64,000 nucleotides of DNA from Moniliella sp. 'wahieum' (GCA_003971905.1 RSEE01000018.1:434001-498000), one strand, 5' to 3'; positions 49,813 through 62,147 are shown, counted from the first letter of the stretch. Notes: generated from the letters alone by a model not told the origin. Program-made: numbers and translations.

Positions 49813-51894
49813 GCGGTTAAGCTTTAAACGTTAAGCTTACGTTAAAAACACGGTTCACATGTTCATATCGGGCATCCGTGTACACCCCGACATAGTCAAC
49901 AACTGAATCTGCATGCACAGGTCGTGCGCATGAAACAAGTCATCCTCTGCATGTAGATGCATGATGCATGATGCGTACTGCACCCTTGCGCTTCGCAAGC
50001 GTGACATCCTGAGAGCTACGCGAGCAGCCCATTAGAACGCGCATTTGTATTTTAGCGGCACGTATAGCGCGTAGAGCCGCTTAGCCTATTGAAACACGTT
50101 TAAGCTTGGTTAAAGCGATTCTTACTGTAGTGTTTTAAGTACGTTAAACGTTAAGCGTAGCTCTTAGTACTTAGTACTCATTAGGACTTCCTCTTCACAA
50201 TTTGCAGTGTAGCCCGTCGGTGATAGACGATCATTGATCTCTCTAAGTTCTATATCGGAGGGGGCACAAGAATCCGCGAAAAACCCTATTGCTCGCTGCC
50301 TGCACGTGTCAATGGGTGGGGGCTGGCTACGCCAACAATCGATCGGGCATATGACAGAGTGGCGTATAGTCGTGTCGCGTCGACGCGCCTCTCCACACTA
50401 CGTTAAAATGTCCCCCACCTGTGCTCAGTGGCGGTGCCCCCATTGCCGCACCAACACCACACTCGCGCACAGTGTCCCTCCAATCCACGCCGATAGTTGT
50501 ACCGTCATGCCCTCGCCTGGCCACAAAAAGACTGCCGACTGCCCACAATGCTTATATTTTGCAAGACGGATGACCACCCGACGCGTCTCTGCCCTGCCCC
50601 TAGTTCCGTTCGGATCCTCCAATGATCTAGCGTTTATGGATGGGTGTGTTATTTCATGCCTGCCATCCTATGGGGACTTCACTACTGGCTCGAAGGGAGC
50701 AGTGGTGCAAAGAGTACCCGTGATGGCACAACAGGCGGAGTGGTGCAGCAAGGCCGACATGTGCAGAGCAATTGGGGTCTGTGGGGCAAAAAGAGTGGGG
50801 GTGGGGGTGGAAAAGGTGATCGGTGGAACAAGGGAGGGGATGGATCAAGGATGATCGGTGGTACCGAGGATAAGGTGGGCTCAATCTATGCAACATGACT
50901 TACGACGACCCTGTCACCGCGGGACCTGCCAGGGGGCTTGCCCAGGTTTGTGGGGTACAATCCCTTACGTGACGGAAGGACGACTCACGGTAGTTTCGGG
51001 CTCGGGCTACTTCGTGGATCCGGGCGGAGCTATAGGGACAAGGAGAGGCCTTTGGGCGTGAAGCCGAGGTGGCTGCAGTGTGACAAGAAGGCGGTGTATG
51101 CACCCGCTTGGGCCGTAGTAACGTGTCTGAAGCACCTGGTACTTACGACGGGTAGAGGTAGTGGAGGACAAATACTACCAGAGCTGAGGCTGGGCAGGGG
51201 CTGCTGTCGACGTGGCTGGAAAGAAACCCACGGGCGGGATGGAAAGGTAGTTGGCGAGGTTGGAAGATGAAGAAGAGGCAGCTAAGCGGAGACGGGGGGT
51301 TGTCTGTACTGAAGCAATTGGCTGGTAACAGTCAGGAGTTGGACAGGGAGGCGGGAAGGGACGAGAATGGACGGTGGGGAAAAGGATCCCCACACTGGTC
51401 GAGGATGTTGACTGTCGTTGACCCTTTAATTATTGGTAACCCCCTCCTGTCGACGCCCCATCGTACTGGCATAGATGTTGACAGAGCGAAGCAGACGACG
51501 CCGCGAAAGCTGCGAAGGTACTAAGAATATCATCCGATAGCACTTCCTCGTGCGTATATATGGGAGGGAATTAACAAATTGCAAAAGGTACCGGGTAGCC
51601 TTGAAGAGTAAACGAGAAGAATGGCGAGAGGGGAAAATGTCGGCAAGCGTAAGGAAGAGTCTTGTACACCGTATAATTGTATGGAAGGTGAGTCAGAGGA
51701 TTATTAAGGGGAGGAGAGGACGCGTCCTGATTTGGACTCTCGGGGAAGGGAGGAAGCTGGGTGGGCACAAGCCGGACAGGAATGAAAAGGGAGGAAGGCA
51801 CATCACAGAAAAGAACAACATAGGCTCCAAATCGGAGATGCTTCAACAGCAAGATCATCGGAGGGACCTTTTGAAGGTCGGACGAATTGTTCCA

Positions 51895-52400
51895 CCCTGT
51901 TGTTGATGACGATAAGAAACGGCGATGGTTACTGGCACAAGTGGATGTTGTGTGGGTAATCCTTTCCGGGCTGGCTCCCAAAGAAACGGTGCTCCAAAAT
52001 GCTGCTGGGCCGTGATGCGCTTTCTTTTGGGGTCGAGTTCAACAATTAAGTTGATGACGGGCAAGGTCTTTAAACGAAACTAATCATACTACAACATGTA
52101 TTGTGCTTGGTCGTTGTCACTGTGCTTGAGCAAAATGGGGTGTGATGTATGGACGAGCTTTTGGTGATGCGCACGGAATGTAGCGTTTTTGGAGAAGAAG
52201 AGTGCCTCTCGCTTCTCGGGCGACCGGCGATCCAAAATACAGTCGGGCATCCCACCTAGCGCGCTCTGAAGCTCAGACAAGAGGGGAGTGTCGCTCTGGT
52301 CAAATTCCTGTGCCTCTGGGTTTGGCACCATGGGCGTACGCCTCTTGATTGGGCCAGGATACTTTCCCCTCAGGCCAAAGGGTGTATGACCCTATAGTTA
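51895..52400 (-). pseudogene. Possible protein-kinase C-lobe remnant
   Basis: Minus-strand readings give LLSELQSALGGMPDCILDRR with EALFFSKN (52290-52190) and, after a stop and frame change near 52085, ELDPKRKRITAQQHFGAPFLW (about 52030-51970). The second piece resembles the helix near the end of CMGC-type kinases (LDPxKRITAxxxLxHPFF), and the first resembles the preceding insert with an LGxxP motif. No VAIK, HRD or DFG motif was found in the next kilobase upstream. If the resemblance is real, this is a truncated, non-functional fragment. The call is by eye and weak. Confidence 0.3.
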
Positions 52401-54180
52401 ATAGTCAACTGCCTCAGAGAAGGGTGCATTGGCCCATCAGGGCCGACATTGTTCATCTTTTGACATACGTCTAGGAGGTAATACATGTGGGATTGGGACT
52501 CGGTACATGCCGTGTTTATCAGTCGTGTTGGTAATGCGATCTGTAAGTCTATATACTTTTGACATAAAAGACCATCATAAATGAATGCCCGCCTTTCTCG
52601 TCATGGAAATCATGCGAATACGACTGGCTTTTGAGAGGTGCACCATCAGCGCTAGGGTGCGACTTGGGAGCACTTGGGGATCCTATGGGAGATATCAGCT
52701 GCACAGCAGCCCTCATCAGACAAAAGTCGTGGAGGTAAAGTGGTGAAGAGCCACACTACGTCTTCTTATAGAGTTGTTAAGCCACATCCGATTGCAAAAG
52801 GAAGAGCACATCATAGATCAAGAAAGGTAATAACAGATGTGCGAGACAAAAAGGCGTTAAGCCAAAGTGAGGAGCCACAAGTCTTCAAGCAAAACATTTG
52901 AAGGGAAAGAGACATCAGGAGACAAAGAGGGAGATGGGGAGTATAACAGCCCAGAGGGGGGCTCAGCCTGGAAGCAGAACTCACCTTCCGTTCAAAAAAG
53001 CCAGCGTCACTCCGATCAAGAACTTAAGGACCGTGTAGGAGAACCCTCGCCCTACCCTCTCACATCCATTGGCGCACCCCATCATGCTGGCGATTGGAGA
53101 TGAGCTCCGGCGATGCCGAGACAAGTCGTGTTGCCTCTCAGATCTCAGAGGCGCACTGTCCGCGAACGCCTAAACCAAAAAGTGAAAGTCAGCCTCATCC
53201 TCCACGCTCTTGACATATTCCTCACGGATCGGGACATAATATTGTTGTTGGAGAGACGTCTCATGACATGTGACAACGGACCAGCAACACCAGTATATAG
53301 AGACGGGCGATGTTCACCCGAACGTTCGTTCACAGGACGTTCATTTTAGGAGGCTACATTGTGTGGGCCATAGCAGACCATACCCTTCTCTCGATTGATC
53401 GGCGCCCAGCTGAGACAGCCACACCAGGCGATGGATGATGGATGATGGTTCGTCCTGCAACACCGTGGTGCCTCTCCCGGCACAGCAGGTTCAACGTTCG
53501 CGACGTTCGCGACGTTTTGACGCGTTAACGAGTTAACCGCCTCCCAATCGAAGGTCCGACCGAGAGACGTGGGGTTTTGTAGTCAGCCGGCCAGGCCGGT
53601 CATCAGTCACGTGTCCTGTGGCTGGCCCTGGCTGCCCAGTTCCGCTACGCGTTGCACGCTGAAGGACTGCGTGGACCTGGCGCGGAAGCCATGCGGACCT
53701 GGCGGATCCGGAGCAGACGGACGAAGGCGGGCTGGGACAGCCAAGGGCGGCCATGCATCAGGCATGCTGCCGGTGAGCGGAGGGCCCGGGGGCACACTGC
53801 GCCCGAGCTGCGGTCATCGGTCCGATCGCAGAGAGCATCATGCATGGCGGCGGAGCGGAGGCATGGGGCGGGTGTGCACTACCGCCGCAAACCAAACTTT
53901 GTGGATGCGCCGTTAAGCGCTGCTCGATACGCGCCGCTGGAACGGCCCATTGGCGGGCAGGCTGGGACAGCACGGGACTGTGCCGCGTGCTGGCAGCGTC
54001 GCACCCGGTACAGCCCCTTGCCTCTGCTTGTCTGCGCCCGCCCGCCGCATTTTTTTTCGGGTCCCCTTGCTGGCGACGGCCGTAGCGGCTGCGGCGGCTG
54101 CGACCCCCACCGCCACCACCTCCTCCTCCTCCTGCCCCACCACCCTCGCCTCTCCTGCGCGCCCGGTGCGCCCCGCCCCG
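52401..54180. other. Intergenic; repeats near 53490, nothing else recognised
   Basis: At 53490-53530 AACGTT and TCGCGA alternate (GTTCGCGAC repeated, period 9), then GACGCGTTAACGAGTTAAC. ORFs at 53652-54500 and their antisense partners arise from high GC upstream of the phosphatase gene. Confidence 0.5.
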
Positions 54181-55952
54181 ATGCCTCCCATGCGCATCCT
54201 CGCTGCTGCGCACCCCTCACGCCCGCTGCCGTTGTGCGCCGCGTGTGTATATGCTGCTGCCCGGCCCCGGCGCTTCCCGCCCTTTCTCCTCCCGCGCCGC
54301 CGCCTTGCCACCTGCGAGCGGCCTGCCCCGCTCCAGTTCCAGCATGGCGCCTATGGCATCCCCAAGCGCGTGCCATTAAACTCGCCCCTCCCTGCCGCCG
54401 CTCGCCCCGAACGCAAGACTGGAGGTGCGCTGGGCAGTGTTCTGGGCTGGTTCCACCCCCCCTCGCCTCCTCCCGAGCGCGATCCAGACCGAGCCGATGA
54501 CTCTTCCCTAGCCCCAGCCCCCGCTTCTGGCTCCGATCCGTCTGCTCTCGCTTCTTCCGCCACATCCCTTTCATCCCACCCCTCCACCTCTGCCCTTTCG
54601 ACATCACACATGCTCCCGCCCCTGTCCCCGCCCCCAGCGGGTCCCCCTATACCCCGCGACCATGTGGCGCCATATGCGCTACCTCCCTGTCCACCTGGGC
54701 GCCCGTGCGCGATGCACAGGGACGCATCTTGCCTGATCATCTGCGCAGCGTACAGGTGGGGGAGGATGCGTTCTTTCTTCGTCCCGATGTCATGGGTGTG
54801 GCAGATGGGGTGGGCGGATGGACCTCTCGGCCGGGGGCCAATGCCGCACTTTTTTCGCGACTGTTGATGCACTTCACCTCGGTCGAGCTCTCCCGGTCCG
54901 CGGGCTCGCCGACCGTGTCTGCCTGGTCCCCCACACCTCCTTCTTCACCCGCGTCCCTAGTCACTGCACCTGCGGCGGATGCGTGGGCCCTGTGCGACCC
55001 TGTGGAGGTGCTGCGCTTGGCGTGGCGGCGCAGTGTGCGGGTGTTTATGGAAGAAGGCTTGCTTGTTTCATCAACTGCGCTGATTGCGGTTCTCAAGCAG
55101 CAGGAGATGCGAATCGCTAATATGGGTGACTGTGTTCTGCTCCTCATTCGCGATGGAGACATCCTCTTTCGCTCCACCGAACGCAGCATCGTTTAACTTT
55201 CCACTGCAGCTCGGCATGATGGGAGATACGGCGGATGCAGCGCGGACGCGGATGCGAGAGAAGGCAAGATGGCTTCCATTGCTGCGCGCTTCGACGTAAT
55301 GCCCAAACCGCCTCCGAGCAGGGAAACAGCGAGCAACACAACATGCTTTTGGCTCAGGCAGATGCCTTGGACCCTGCGCAACACGACCCTTTGGCCCATG
55401 AGGACTTGAACGCCCCCCTTCCTTTGCACAAGGATGGTATCGACCCCAGCAGGTTCGTGGAGGACGACCTACCTTCCCTGCCGGCCGATCCTGAGTGGGA
55501 CGAGCCGCGGCGGATGCCGGCCGTTGGACGATCGGCTGTGGTACCGGGGACATTGTCATTTTGGGTTCGGATGGCTTGTTAGACAACTTGTTCGACGATG
55601 ACATCCTCGAAGAGGTTCTGCGTTTCACCTCCCCACCTGGCACTGAAACAGCAGAGGCCAATTTCCCTGCAGGAGTGCCGAGCGACTTTAGTCCACAGGC
55701 TGTGGCCGAAGCGCTGTGCCGGCGGGCTAAGTTTGTTGCCGAATCGTCACGGACGATCACGTCGCCGTTTCAGGACGTGCGATGGAAGAGGGCTTGAACT
55801 ACGTTGGTGGCAAGAACGACGATATCTCTGTCCTTGTCTCGGTCATCCAAGCTGCCCCGTCTGCTTCGGCCCATACTGCGCCCGAAACAGGTTCGGCCGA
55901 CCCGAACGACGATCCCACGCGATCCTGGTCTCCTATGGCAGCTACGCCTTGA
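54181..55952 (+). CDS. PP2C-type protein phosphatase, Ptc7-like, probably mitochondrial
   Basis: Metal-dependent Ser/Thr phosphatase; Ptc7 relatives act in mitochondria, for example on coenzyme Q biosynthesis. Start chosen at ATG 54181 (MPPMRILAAAHPSRPLPLC), an Arg/Ala-rich leader without acidic residues that resembles a mitochondrial presequence; ATGs further upstream lie in GC-rich leader sequence. After a Ser/Pro linker and a frame change near 54670: GEDAFFLRPDVMGVADGVGG (metal-binding ADGVGGW), SSTALIAVLKQQ, RIANMGDCVLLLIRDGDILF, FNFPLQLG after a break at about 55185, an acidic insert (55340-55500), GDIVILGSDGLLDNLFDDDI and, after a break at 55790, NYVGGKNDDISVLVSVI. Asp residues of the DG and GGKNDD motifs needed for metal binding are present. 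Stop at 55952. Confidence 0.87.
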
Positions 55953-57049
55953 CACTCGGCCCATTTCCTCCTCTCTCCCTTACTCTATGCTTCTATTGGT
56001 CTTCCCACCCAAGCCTCGCACGATTATGCTACCTATCTCCCAACGCTCTTTCCCCCTTTCACTTGTCACCCGTCACCTGGCTCCGGTCTACATGTCATCT
56101 CTGCCCGCCTACTGCCTCTTTAGGATGGGCGTGGGTGTCATTTGCATTTTCCCTTTTGTTTGTTATTCTCCAACACTTCTTTTCCTGGCAGTGTGACATG
56201 TAGTAGGCATACTGGACAGAAAGCCTGAAAAGAGCAGGATAGCTGAGGACAAGCAGAATCACTGAAAACTAGCACTGAACACACAGTAGTGTTGATAACT
56301 CGATAACGTTGATACCAGTGCATGGTAATGCAGCGGACGGGTCGACGATGAGGCTCAGCGTTTCAGCGCAGGCTGAGCGCCCCTGAGGCTCTATTTTGTC
56401 GTTGCGTTGATACGTTGATACGCGTATATTCCTGTGTGGTGTGGGAACTGGGCTTGGCAAAACGACCTGAGGGAGTCTGACTCTTGCGACGTACGGGCCC
56501 CTGCGGAAGCGTTGATATGATCTGTTAGACGACAGAGGCTGTCGTGGTGCCTTGCAGGCATAGTCGATCCTCTGGTTGCGCCGCCCTCGGGCTGAGGCCG
56601 ACTGAAGTGGTTGGGGTACAGCGTACAGCCAAAATACAGCAAAAGCCCTTCGAGATGTGCGAAGGCCAGGGAGATCAGAGATCGGACAAGATGCATGATG
56701 CCATCGTGATGCGTGATGTCACATGTTACCTCACATTCTCACATTCCATCTGCTGAGCTCAGCCTGAGCCGTGAGGCTCACGCGCTCACACGACCTCGTT
56801 CTCCGGCGCCGGAATGATGGTGGGGGGTGGCTTGAGAATCGTCTCGGTGACTGATTGTTTTGTTTTAATGACCCGGGCCGTCACGCGTCATAATGCATGA
56901 TGCATGAAGAGCCAACGCTGCCACGTGGCATATGGCTTGGGAACTTACTTGTTTCAATGCTCGCCGCGGACTTCGCGCTCTACTTCACGTCGAAGCCGGA
57001 CTGACGCGGTCCCTTCCATCACTCACTCACCACCACCTCTTTCTCCCCC
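55953..57049. other. Intergenic with short palindromic repeats
   Basis: 3' flank of the phosphatase gene, then TTGATACGTTGATACG (56407-56422), GCTCAGCCTGAGC and ATGCATGATGCATG (56893-56906) units. No gene recognised. Confidence 0.5.
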
Positions 57050-58604
57050 ATGCTGGAGGCGGTCAAATCCTTCATGGATCACGCCGAGAAATGGGCGGAT
57101 GATGAGACGGTGCCCTGGAAACCGGTCATTCTCGCTACCGTCCTGCTCGTCTGGGCGTTCGAGACGTACGTGGCGCTTCGACAGTACCGCCTCTTCTCAC
57201 GTCCCACGCCCCCGGCCGCGCTTGCGACCCATGTGGACCTTGACACCTACCACAAGGCTTCTTCCTACAGCCGCGATAAGGCGCGTTTCAACTTTTTCAA
57301 AGGTGCTGTTCATACTGCCACCAGTCTGACCCTCATTTACACCAACGGATTTGCTGCCCTCTGGCGTGGGGCCGGCGAACTGCTGCAATGGACAGGACTG
57401 CTTCCCGACAATGAGGTATGTGGTGGGCACGGAACACTGGGGAAGCTTTGACTGACAGTTCCTGATGTTGATGTGGTTGCAACTTGGATCCAGATTGTGC
57501 GTTCGATCGTCTACGTTTCGGCGATGTTCATCGTCCGGACGATCCCGGACATGCCGCTGGAGATCTACTATCACTTTGTCCTCGAGGAACGGCACGGGTT
57601 CAATAAGCTTACTCCGGCGATCTATGTGAAGGACACACTTATATCCTGGGTGATGAGTTTTATCATTGGCTCGCCGTTTATCGCGGCCATTGTATGGATC
57701 ATCCGATGGGCTGGCGATGCTTTCGCTACGTATGTGGCAGCATTCCTGTTGGTCTGGGTCCTGATTGCTCAGGTTCTCTACCCTTTGTTGATCCAGCCTC
57801 TGTTCAACAAGCTCACACCCTTGCCCGATGGTTTGCTGCGCGAGCGTGTCTTTGCTCTGGCGGGTTCGCTCAAATTCCCTTTGAAGCACGTCTATGTGAT
57901 TGATGGTTCACGTCGCTCATCCCACAGCAATGCTTACTTTTATGGCATGATTCCTGGTGGGCCCAAGCACATTGTGCTGTATGATACCTTGATTGAAAAA
58001 GCTACCCCGGACGAAGTGGAAGCCGTTTTGGCGCATGAGCTGGGACATTGGTCTCACAAGGACAACCTCAAGCTGTTGCTGGTTGCCCAGCTGCAAATTT
58101 GGTTCCAGATGGCCCTTTTGGCTCTCTTTATCCACAACCATGCCCTTTCATGCATTCGGCTTCCCCACAGGCCCAAACAACGTCCTTCCAGTCCTGGTGG
58201 GGATGGAATTGTTCCAGCTGGTTGTGTCGCCTCTGGATACGGTAATTGAGTTTGTGCTGAACGCGATTGTGCGCCGGATCGAGTACCAAGCAGATTCGTT
58301 CGCATGCCACGCCGCACGCCCTGCTCCTACACTCCTCGAGGTGGAGGAGACTACGAACCAGGCAAAGGCGGTCAACGTGCCGCCCAAGGACGCATTGGCT
58401 GTGTTGGAACAGACGCATGCCAAAGGATATGCCGAGTTGCTAAAGCAAGCGCTGATCAAACTCGGCATCCAAAACCTGTCCGCCATGCACAATGACCCCC
58501 TCTACTCGGCGATGCATCACTCGCATCCTACCCTCGCCGAGCGCCTGTTGGCCATCGAACGGATCCAGATCCAGATGCGCGAACAGGAGCGCAAGGATCA
58601 GTGA
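57050..58604 (+). CDS. STE24: CAAX prenyl protease STE24 (M48 metalloprotease)
   Basis: ER/inner nuclear membrane zinc protease that removes the aaX tripeptide of prenylated proteins such as a-factor-type pheromones. Start MLEAVKSFMDHAEKWADDET at 57050. Exon 1 ends at 57415; the intron is 57416-57493 (GTATGT donor, ATCCAG acceptor). The N-terminal M48 region reads FETYVALRQYRLF, LDTYHKASSYSRDKARF, LEIYYHFVLEERHGFNK and LLIQPLFNKLTPLPDG. The catalytic site is VLAHELGHWSHKDN (HExxH at about 58030), preceded by SRRSSHSNAYFYG. The third zinc ligand lies in RIEYQADSFA. One frame break near 58140 lies just before HAFGFPTGP. The C-terminus reads MHNDPLYSAMHHSHPTLAER, typical of the family, and stops at 58604. 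About seven hydrophobic spans fit the known fold. Confidence 0.94.
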
Positions 58605-59234
58605 TGAGCGATTAGGATCAGTCATGTCCTTTCTTTTTTTCTTGCCTGCCTTCTTCCTGGCCGCTTTACCTTTCTCATGATCCCCTCCTGTTCCCTCACG
58701 CATTGATGGCCTCGTCTGCATCGCATTGTGGACCAATGACCTCAGTCACTCCTTCCTTCCTCGTCTCGTCGCTAGCATTCGTCCGCTGCCACCTTTTCCA
58801 CATCGTCTTGATATACTGTCTTGATACACTGGTACCCACAATGCATCCTTGCAACCGCCGTCATACCTGCTTCTATGCAAGTCCAAACTTGGGCCATAGG
58901 AGAGGGAGCGAGCGCCCTCACCGATGTGACGCGAGAGTGCTGATGGGGAGGTGGGGTTGCAATGTGAGAGTCGGAGCGTGGATGAAACCGGGCGAAACAA
59001 ATCGCCAACCCGTGCAATCATCCTTCCCAATAATCGGGAAAGGGCAGCCAAGGCAAGCATCCGAACGTACGAACCTGGATGTTAAGGTAAAAGCGGTGGT
59101 GCAGGTGTATATGTGCGAAGCGTTCGTCCTGCTCTCGGTTGAACTGAACGCCAAGCGGCGATCGCACAGGAGCTAAATAGACTGCACGCCCAGCGAAACA
59201 AGCGGTAGCAAAAAGAAAGGACGCCTTGTCGGCT
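58605..59234. other. Intergenic, nothing recognised
   Basis: T-rich 3' flank of STE24, then DNA without domain-bearing ORFs up to the tRNA gene. Confidence 0.5.
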
Positions 59235-59315
59235 CGAACGACGCAGGGGTCGAACCTGCAACCTCCTGATTACAGCCAGTCGTAGTCAGACGCGCTACCA
59301 TTGCGCCAGCCGTCC
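59235..59315 (-). tRNA. tRNA-Arg (anticodon ACG) with a 9-base intron
   Basis: Minus-strand cloverleaf: acceptor GGACGGC (59315-59309) pairs with GTCGTTC (59242-59236), two pairs being G-U; D arm GCGC-AATGGTA-GCGC; anticodon stem TCTGA with TCAGG (59290-59286, 59269-59265); T arm GCAGG-TTCGACC-CCTGC. Between the anticodon stems are 16 bases, giving loop CTACGA plus A after removal of CTGGCTGTA (59279-59271) at the canonical 37/38 site. The GCGCAATGG and GCGCGTCTGACTACG blocks match eukaryotic Arg-ACG tRNAs. A Tyr (GTA) reading leaves only a six-base loop and is less likely. Confidence 0.85.
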
Positions 59316-59700
59316 CATGGAAGGGATGACGCCTTCTATGTGTCATGCTCATTCGATCCATCGTCTTCCGGACACAGCAATGCACCCACCGGATGGAAGA
59401 GAAAAAAAACAATGCCCATGTCGATCTCGTCTCGGATGCGCGATGATCGAGTAACGCGTAACGTGACTGGGCTGTTCAACGCTTGTCTGAGAGGGTTCGT
59501 GTTCAATTCTTCAATGTTCTATTCTGCTGTGTCTGAGCAGCGCTTAGGTAGCCCTTAATATTATTGGCCAGGCCGCGGCAAGCCACCCCACGACAGGAGA
59601 CCTGGGCGCACTGGCTGGCCCGAGCGAGGAACCTCGTTTCAGCCTGCCGTCTTCTTCGATTTGCCCGTAGCCCACCACCCCTCCCTGCCATCTTCTCGTC
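59316..59700. other. Promoter region of the PKA regulatory subunit gene
   Basis: No gene. It contains GTAACGCGTAACG (59452-59464), a single pair of the ACGCGTA units. Confidence 0.4.
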
Positions 59701-61328
59701 ATGGCAGCCTGTCAGACGAGTTTATTCTCATTCTCAACGAACTCAACCGCGACGTCGCCGCGCCCGTCCCTCGGACCCGCTCCAGTTCTGCGCGAATTGG
59801 TTCCAACACAAGCTGGCGCCAACGGCAAGCCCTGCGCAAAGACGCCCCCCTAAGTACCTCTGACCCCCCGCAAGCAGGCAACCGCCCGCCGCTCTCGATG
59901 TCGCACCAGATGCAACGGGGCCTAGTGAGGCGGAAAACCCTTTCGCCGGGTTCGGTTTCCCGCCCGTTGCGGCCCCTGCCACCAGCGTTCCTGCCGCCGA
60001 CGCACCGCCCCTGTTCCGCAACTCATGGGACAGCAATGCCAGTACCGAGTCGATGAAAGGAGGGGCCGACCTGCCCGACCTTGTCCAGTTTAACCGGGTC
60101 TTCTAGGTCTCTCCCGCCGCACCTCTGTCTCGGCCGAGTCGATCCGCCCCGATGCCAGCCTGTCACTTCGTCCGCGCAGCAGCCGACGGGCTTCCATGTT
60201 TCCCAAAACGGATACCAACAGCATCGCATTCGCGAGGCCGTCGGCGACCATCTTCTCTTCCGCAATTTGGAGGAAGAGCAGTACAACGAGGTGGTGATGG
60301 CCATGAAGGAGATGCAAGTGGCCGAGGGAGTATCGGTGATCCAACAAGGCGACGAGGAAGGAGACTACTTTTTGTGGTGGAGAGGGGGTCGCTGGATGTG
60401 TTCAAACGGGACACGAGGCCGACTCGGCGAGTGGTCTGGGGACCAATGTGACCAGTTACGGGCCGGTGCTACGTTTGGCGAACTGGCGCTCATGTACGCC
60501 CAGCCGCGGGCGGCGACTGTGCTGACCACGTCGCCTTGCACCTGTGGGCGGTGGATCGAGTGACATTCCGACCATTTTGTTGGAAAGCTCCTCGAGGCAG
60601 AGGACGCTGTTTGACAGCTTCCTCAAAGAGGTGCCTCTGTTGACCATATGCGGGACGAGGAACGGGCAAAGATTGCGGATGCGCTCGAGGTGCGCGTTTA
60701 TTCCGTTGGCGACCGAACCCATTCAGCAGGGCGAGCGGGGCAAGACTTTTTTATCATCATCGAAGGGTATGCCGAGTTCGAAAGCGCAAGACAAAGGCAG
60801 TGCCGAGTACCCCAGGTCGCACGGGCTTACCGGGGAAGGGGAAGTGGTTGTTGGTCATCTTGGTCGAGGCGACTACTTTGGCGAGTTGGCCCTGCTGAAT
60901 AATGCGCCGCGCGTGGCATCGATTGTTGCGGCCGACCGACCTGGAGGAGGAGATGAGGAGGAGGAGGAGGAAGATGGGTCGCGAATGGAGGATTTGCAGA
61001 CCGAGGATGGGCCGGTGGAGTCACGGCCAACAAAGCTGATCAAGTGCGGCGATGGGAAACTAAAAGTGGCGCTGCTGAGCGAACGGGCATTCACGCGTCT
61101 GCTCGGCCCGCTGGCAGGTATCATGAGCCGACATGCTAGGGAACGGTATGGAACGGGATTGACCCCTTTTTTCCCGACATCAAACCCGATCTCAACGACC
61201 GTGCGCCTGACGAAGTTGGGCCAGCGGGCGAGGCAGCAGCGGGCAAGGCAGGCGGCACCGATGTGGAGCTGGTATCCGAGCCGGTCTCGGCGGCTCAGGG
61301 TTGGTTTGAAGGATCGCCATTTGCGTAG
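59701..61328 (+). CDS. cAMP-dependent protein kinase regulatory subunit (PKA-R, Bcy1)
   Basis: Binds and inhibits the PKA catalytic subunit until cAMP binds. ATG 59701 is taken as start although one frame correction is needed before SLSDEFILILNELNRDVA; the dimerisation/docking segment continues ARPSDPLQFCANWFQHKLA. After a low-complexity linker comes the inhibitor site RRTSVSAES (about 60112-60138). cAMP-binding domain A: AVGDHLLFRNLEEEQYNEVV, VIQQGDEEGDYF, FGELALMYAQPRAATV (60475-60522). Domain B: DEERAKIADALEVRVYSVGD, FFIIIEGYAEFES, GDYFGELALLNNAPRVASIV (about 60868-60928). Both phosphate-binding cassettes hold the Glu and Arg that contact cAMP. The C-terminal tail most likely ends SPFA at 61328; another frame runs to 61383. 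Frame breaks near 59755, 60370, 60445, 60560 and 60640 fall between intact blocks. Confidence 0.9.
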
Positions 61329-61863
61329 CTCCCAATATTGCGTACTGGCCGACCAACCCGCGCATGGCAGGTATGGCCGATAACGGGACGGAGACGGGGG
61401 TTACTGGCGGTGCAGATGGAAGATTATCAGTGGCGATGTCTGCCTGAAGCCTGAGGGTCTAATCAACGTGATTTAGGGCCTTCCCTTCTCCTTTCCCTGG
61501 CATGCTGCTACCGACGACGGGGCTCTGCCACTCGGCTGCACAGAGCGTAGTTAAACAAAAGGAGCTTCCTCGCAACAACCTTGACCTTTGCAATTGCATG
61601 ACGAATGGGCGATGGGGAAGACGATGGAAAGAGCTAGGTGTGGGACAGGGGGGCGCAAACGAACATTGGGGATGGGGACGGGGGTGGGGATGACGATGGG
61701 GCTGTACCAGTGCTGTGCCGGCGGTACCAGGAGCGATTGGATTACGTGTACATGAAGGCGAGAGGTGCTGTTGGTGAAAGGGAAAAATGGGGTAGAAGAG
61801 GCTGGGGCAACAGGCACCTGTCGGGGCCAGTGGGCGAGGAGGGGTCTGCGATACGAAGATGTA

Positions 61864-61925
61864 TGGTCACCGGTCACCGGTCATCGATCATCATCATTAA
61901 TCATCGACATCATCGATCATCAATC
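61864..61925. repeat. ACCGGTC units passing into ATCGATC units
   Basis: GGTCACCGGTCACCGGTCATC then GATCATCATCATTAATCATC and GACATCATCGATCATCAATC. The palindrome changes from ACCGGT to ATCGAT at 61881 without loss of the period. Confidence 0.9.
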
Positions 61926-62108
61926 AGGTACGATCTGCGAGCCTACTGAGTTGTCCTTCGTGCCAAGGTGCGAATGACTGGTACGGCTGATGTAACCTGT
62001 AACGCGTAACACCGGGAACAGGTAGCTTAGGCCAGGGCCTATTACTTTCCCTCCGCCCGGTGCTGTGTGTTCCGGTCTTCCGGTTGTTTGGCTGGGGGCG
62101 GCCGAGGC

Positions 62109-62111
62109 GGG

Positions 62112-62147
<36 letters not shown>

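Larger units (their letters stand above)
46826..51890. other. Second gene-poor, repeat-rich region
   Basis: Five kilobases without a convincing gene. It contains AAGCTT-type arrays (47900-48030, 48310-48450), a GGTAGCC array (49776-49812), TAACGTTAAC-type AT-rich palindromes (47540-47610, 49805-49845, 50100-50160) and, near 50580-50640, a minus-strand segment (ATTGGAGGATCCG) resembling the dispersed repeat. Frames at 50234-50854 and 50938-51270 are low-complexity or unrecognised. Confidence 0.6.

Noticed and set aside
50234-50854. 206-codon ORF with CPHC and CPQC pairs, considered as a zinc-binding protein
   Set aside because: Cys pairs are irregularly spaced, the 3' half is Gly/Val low complexity, and part of the opposite strand resembles the dispersed repeat.
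53758-54607. Long minus-strand ORFs (up to 242 codons) opposite the PP2C 5' region
   Set aside because: Gly/Arg-rich mirror images of a GC-rich coding strand; the plus strand carries the recognisable phosphatase.
59235-59315. tRNA-Tyr (GTA)
   Set aside because: Removing the bases before GTA leaves a six-base anticodon loop, whereas the ACG reading gives a seven-base loop with the canonical intron site.
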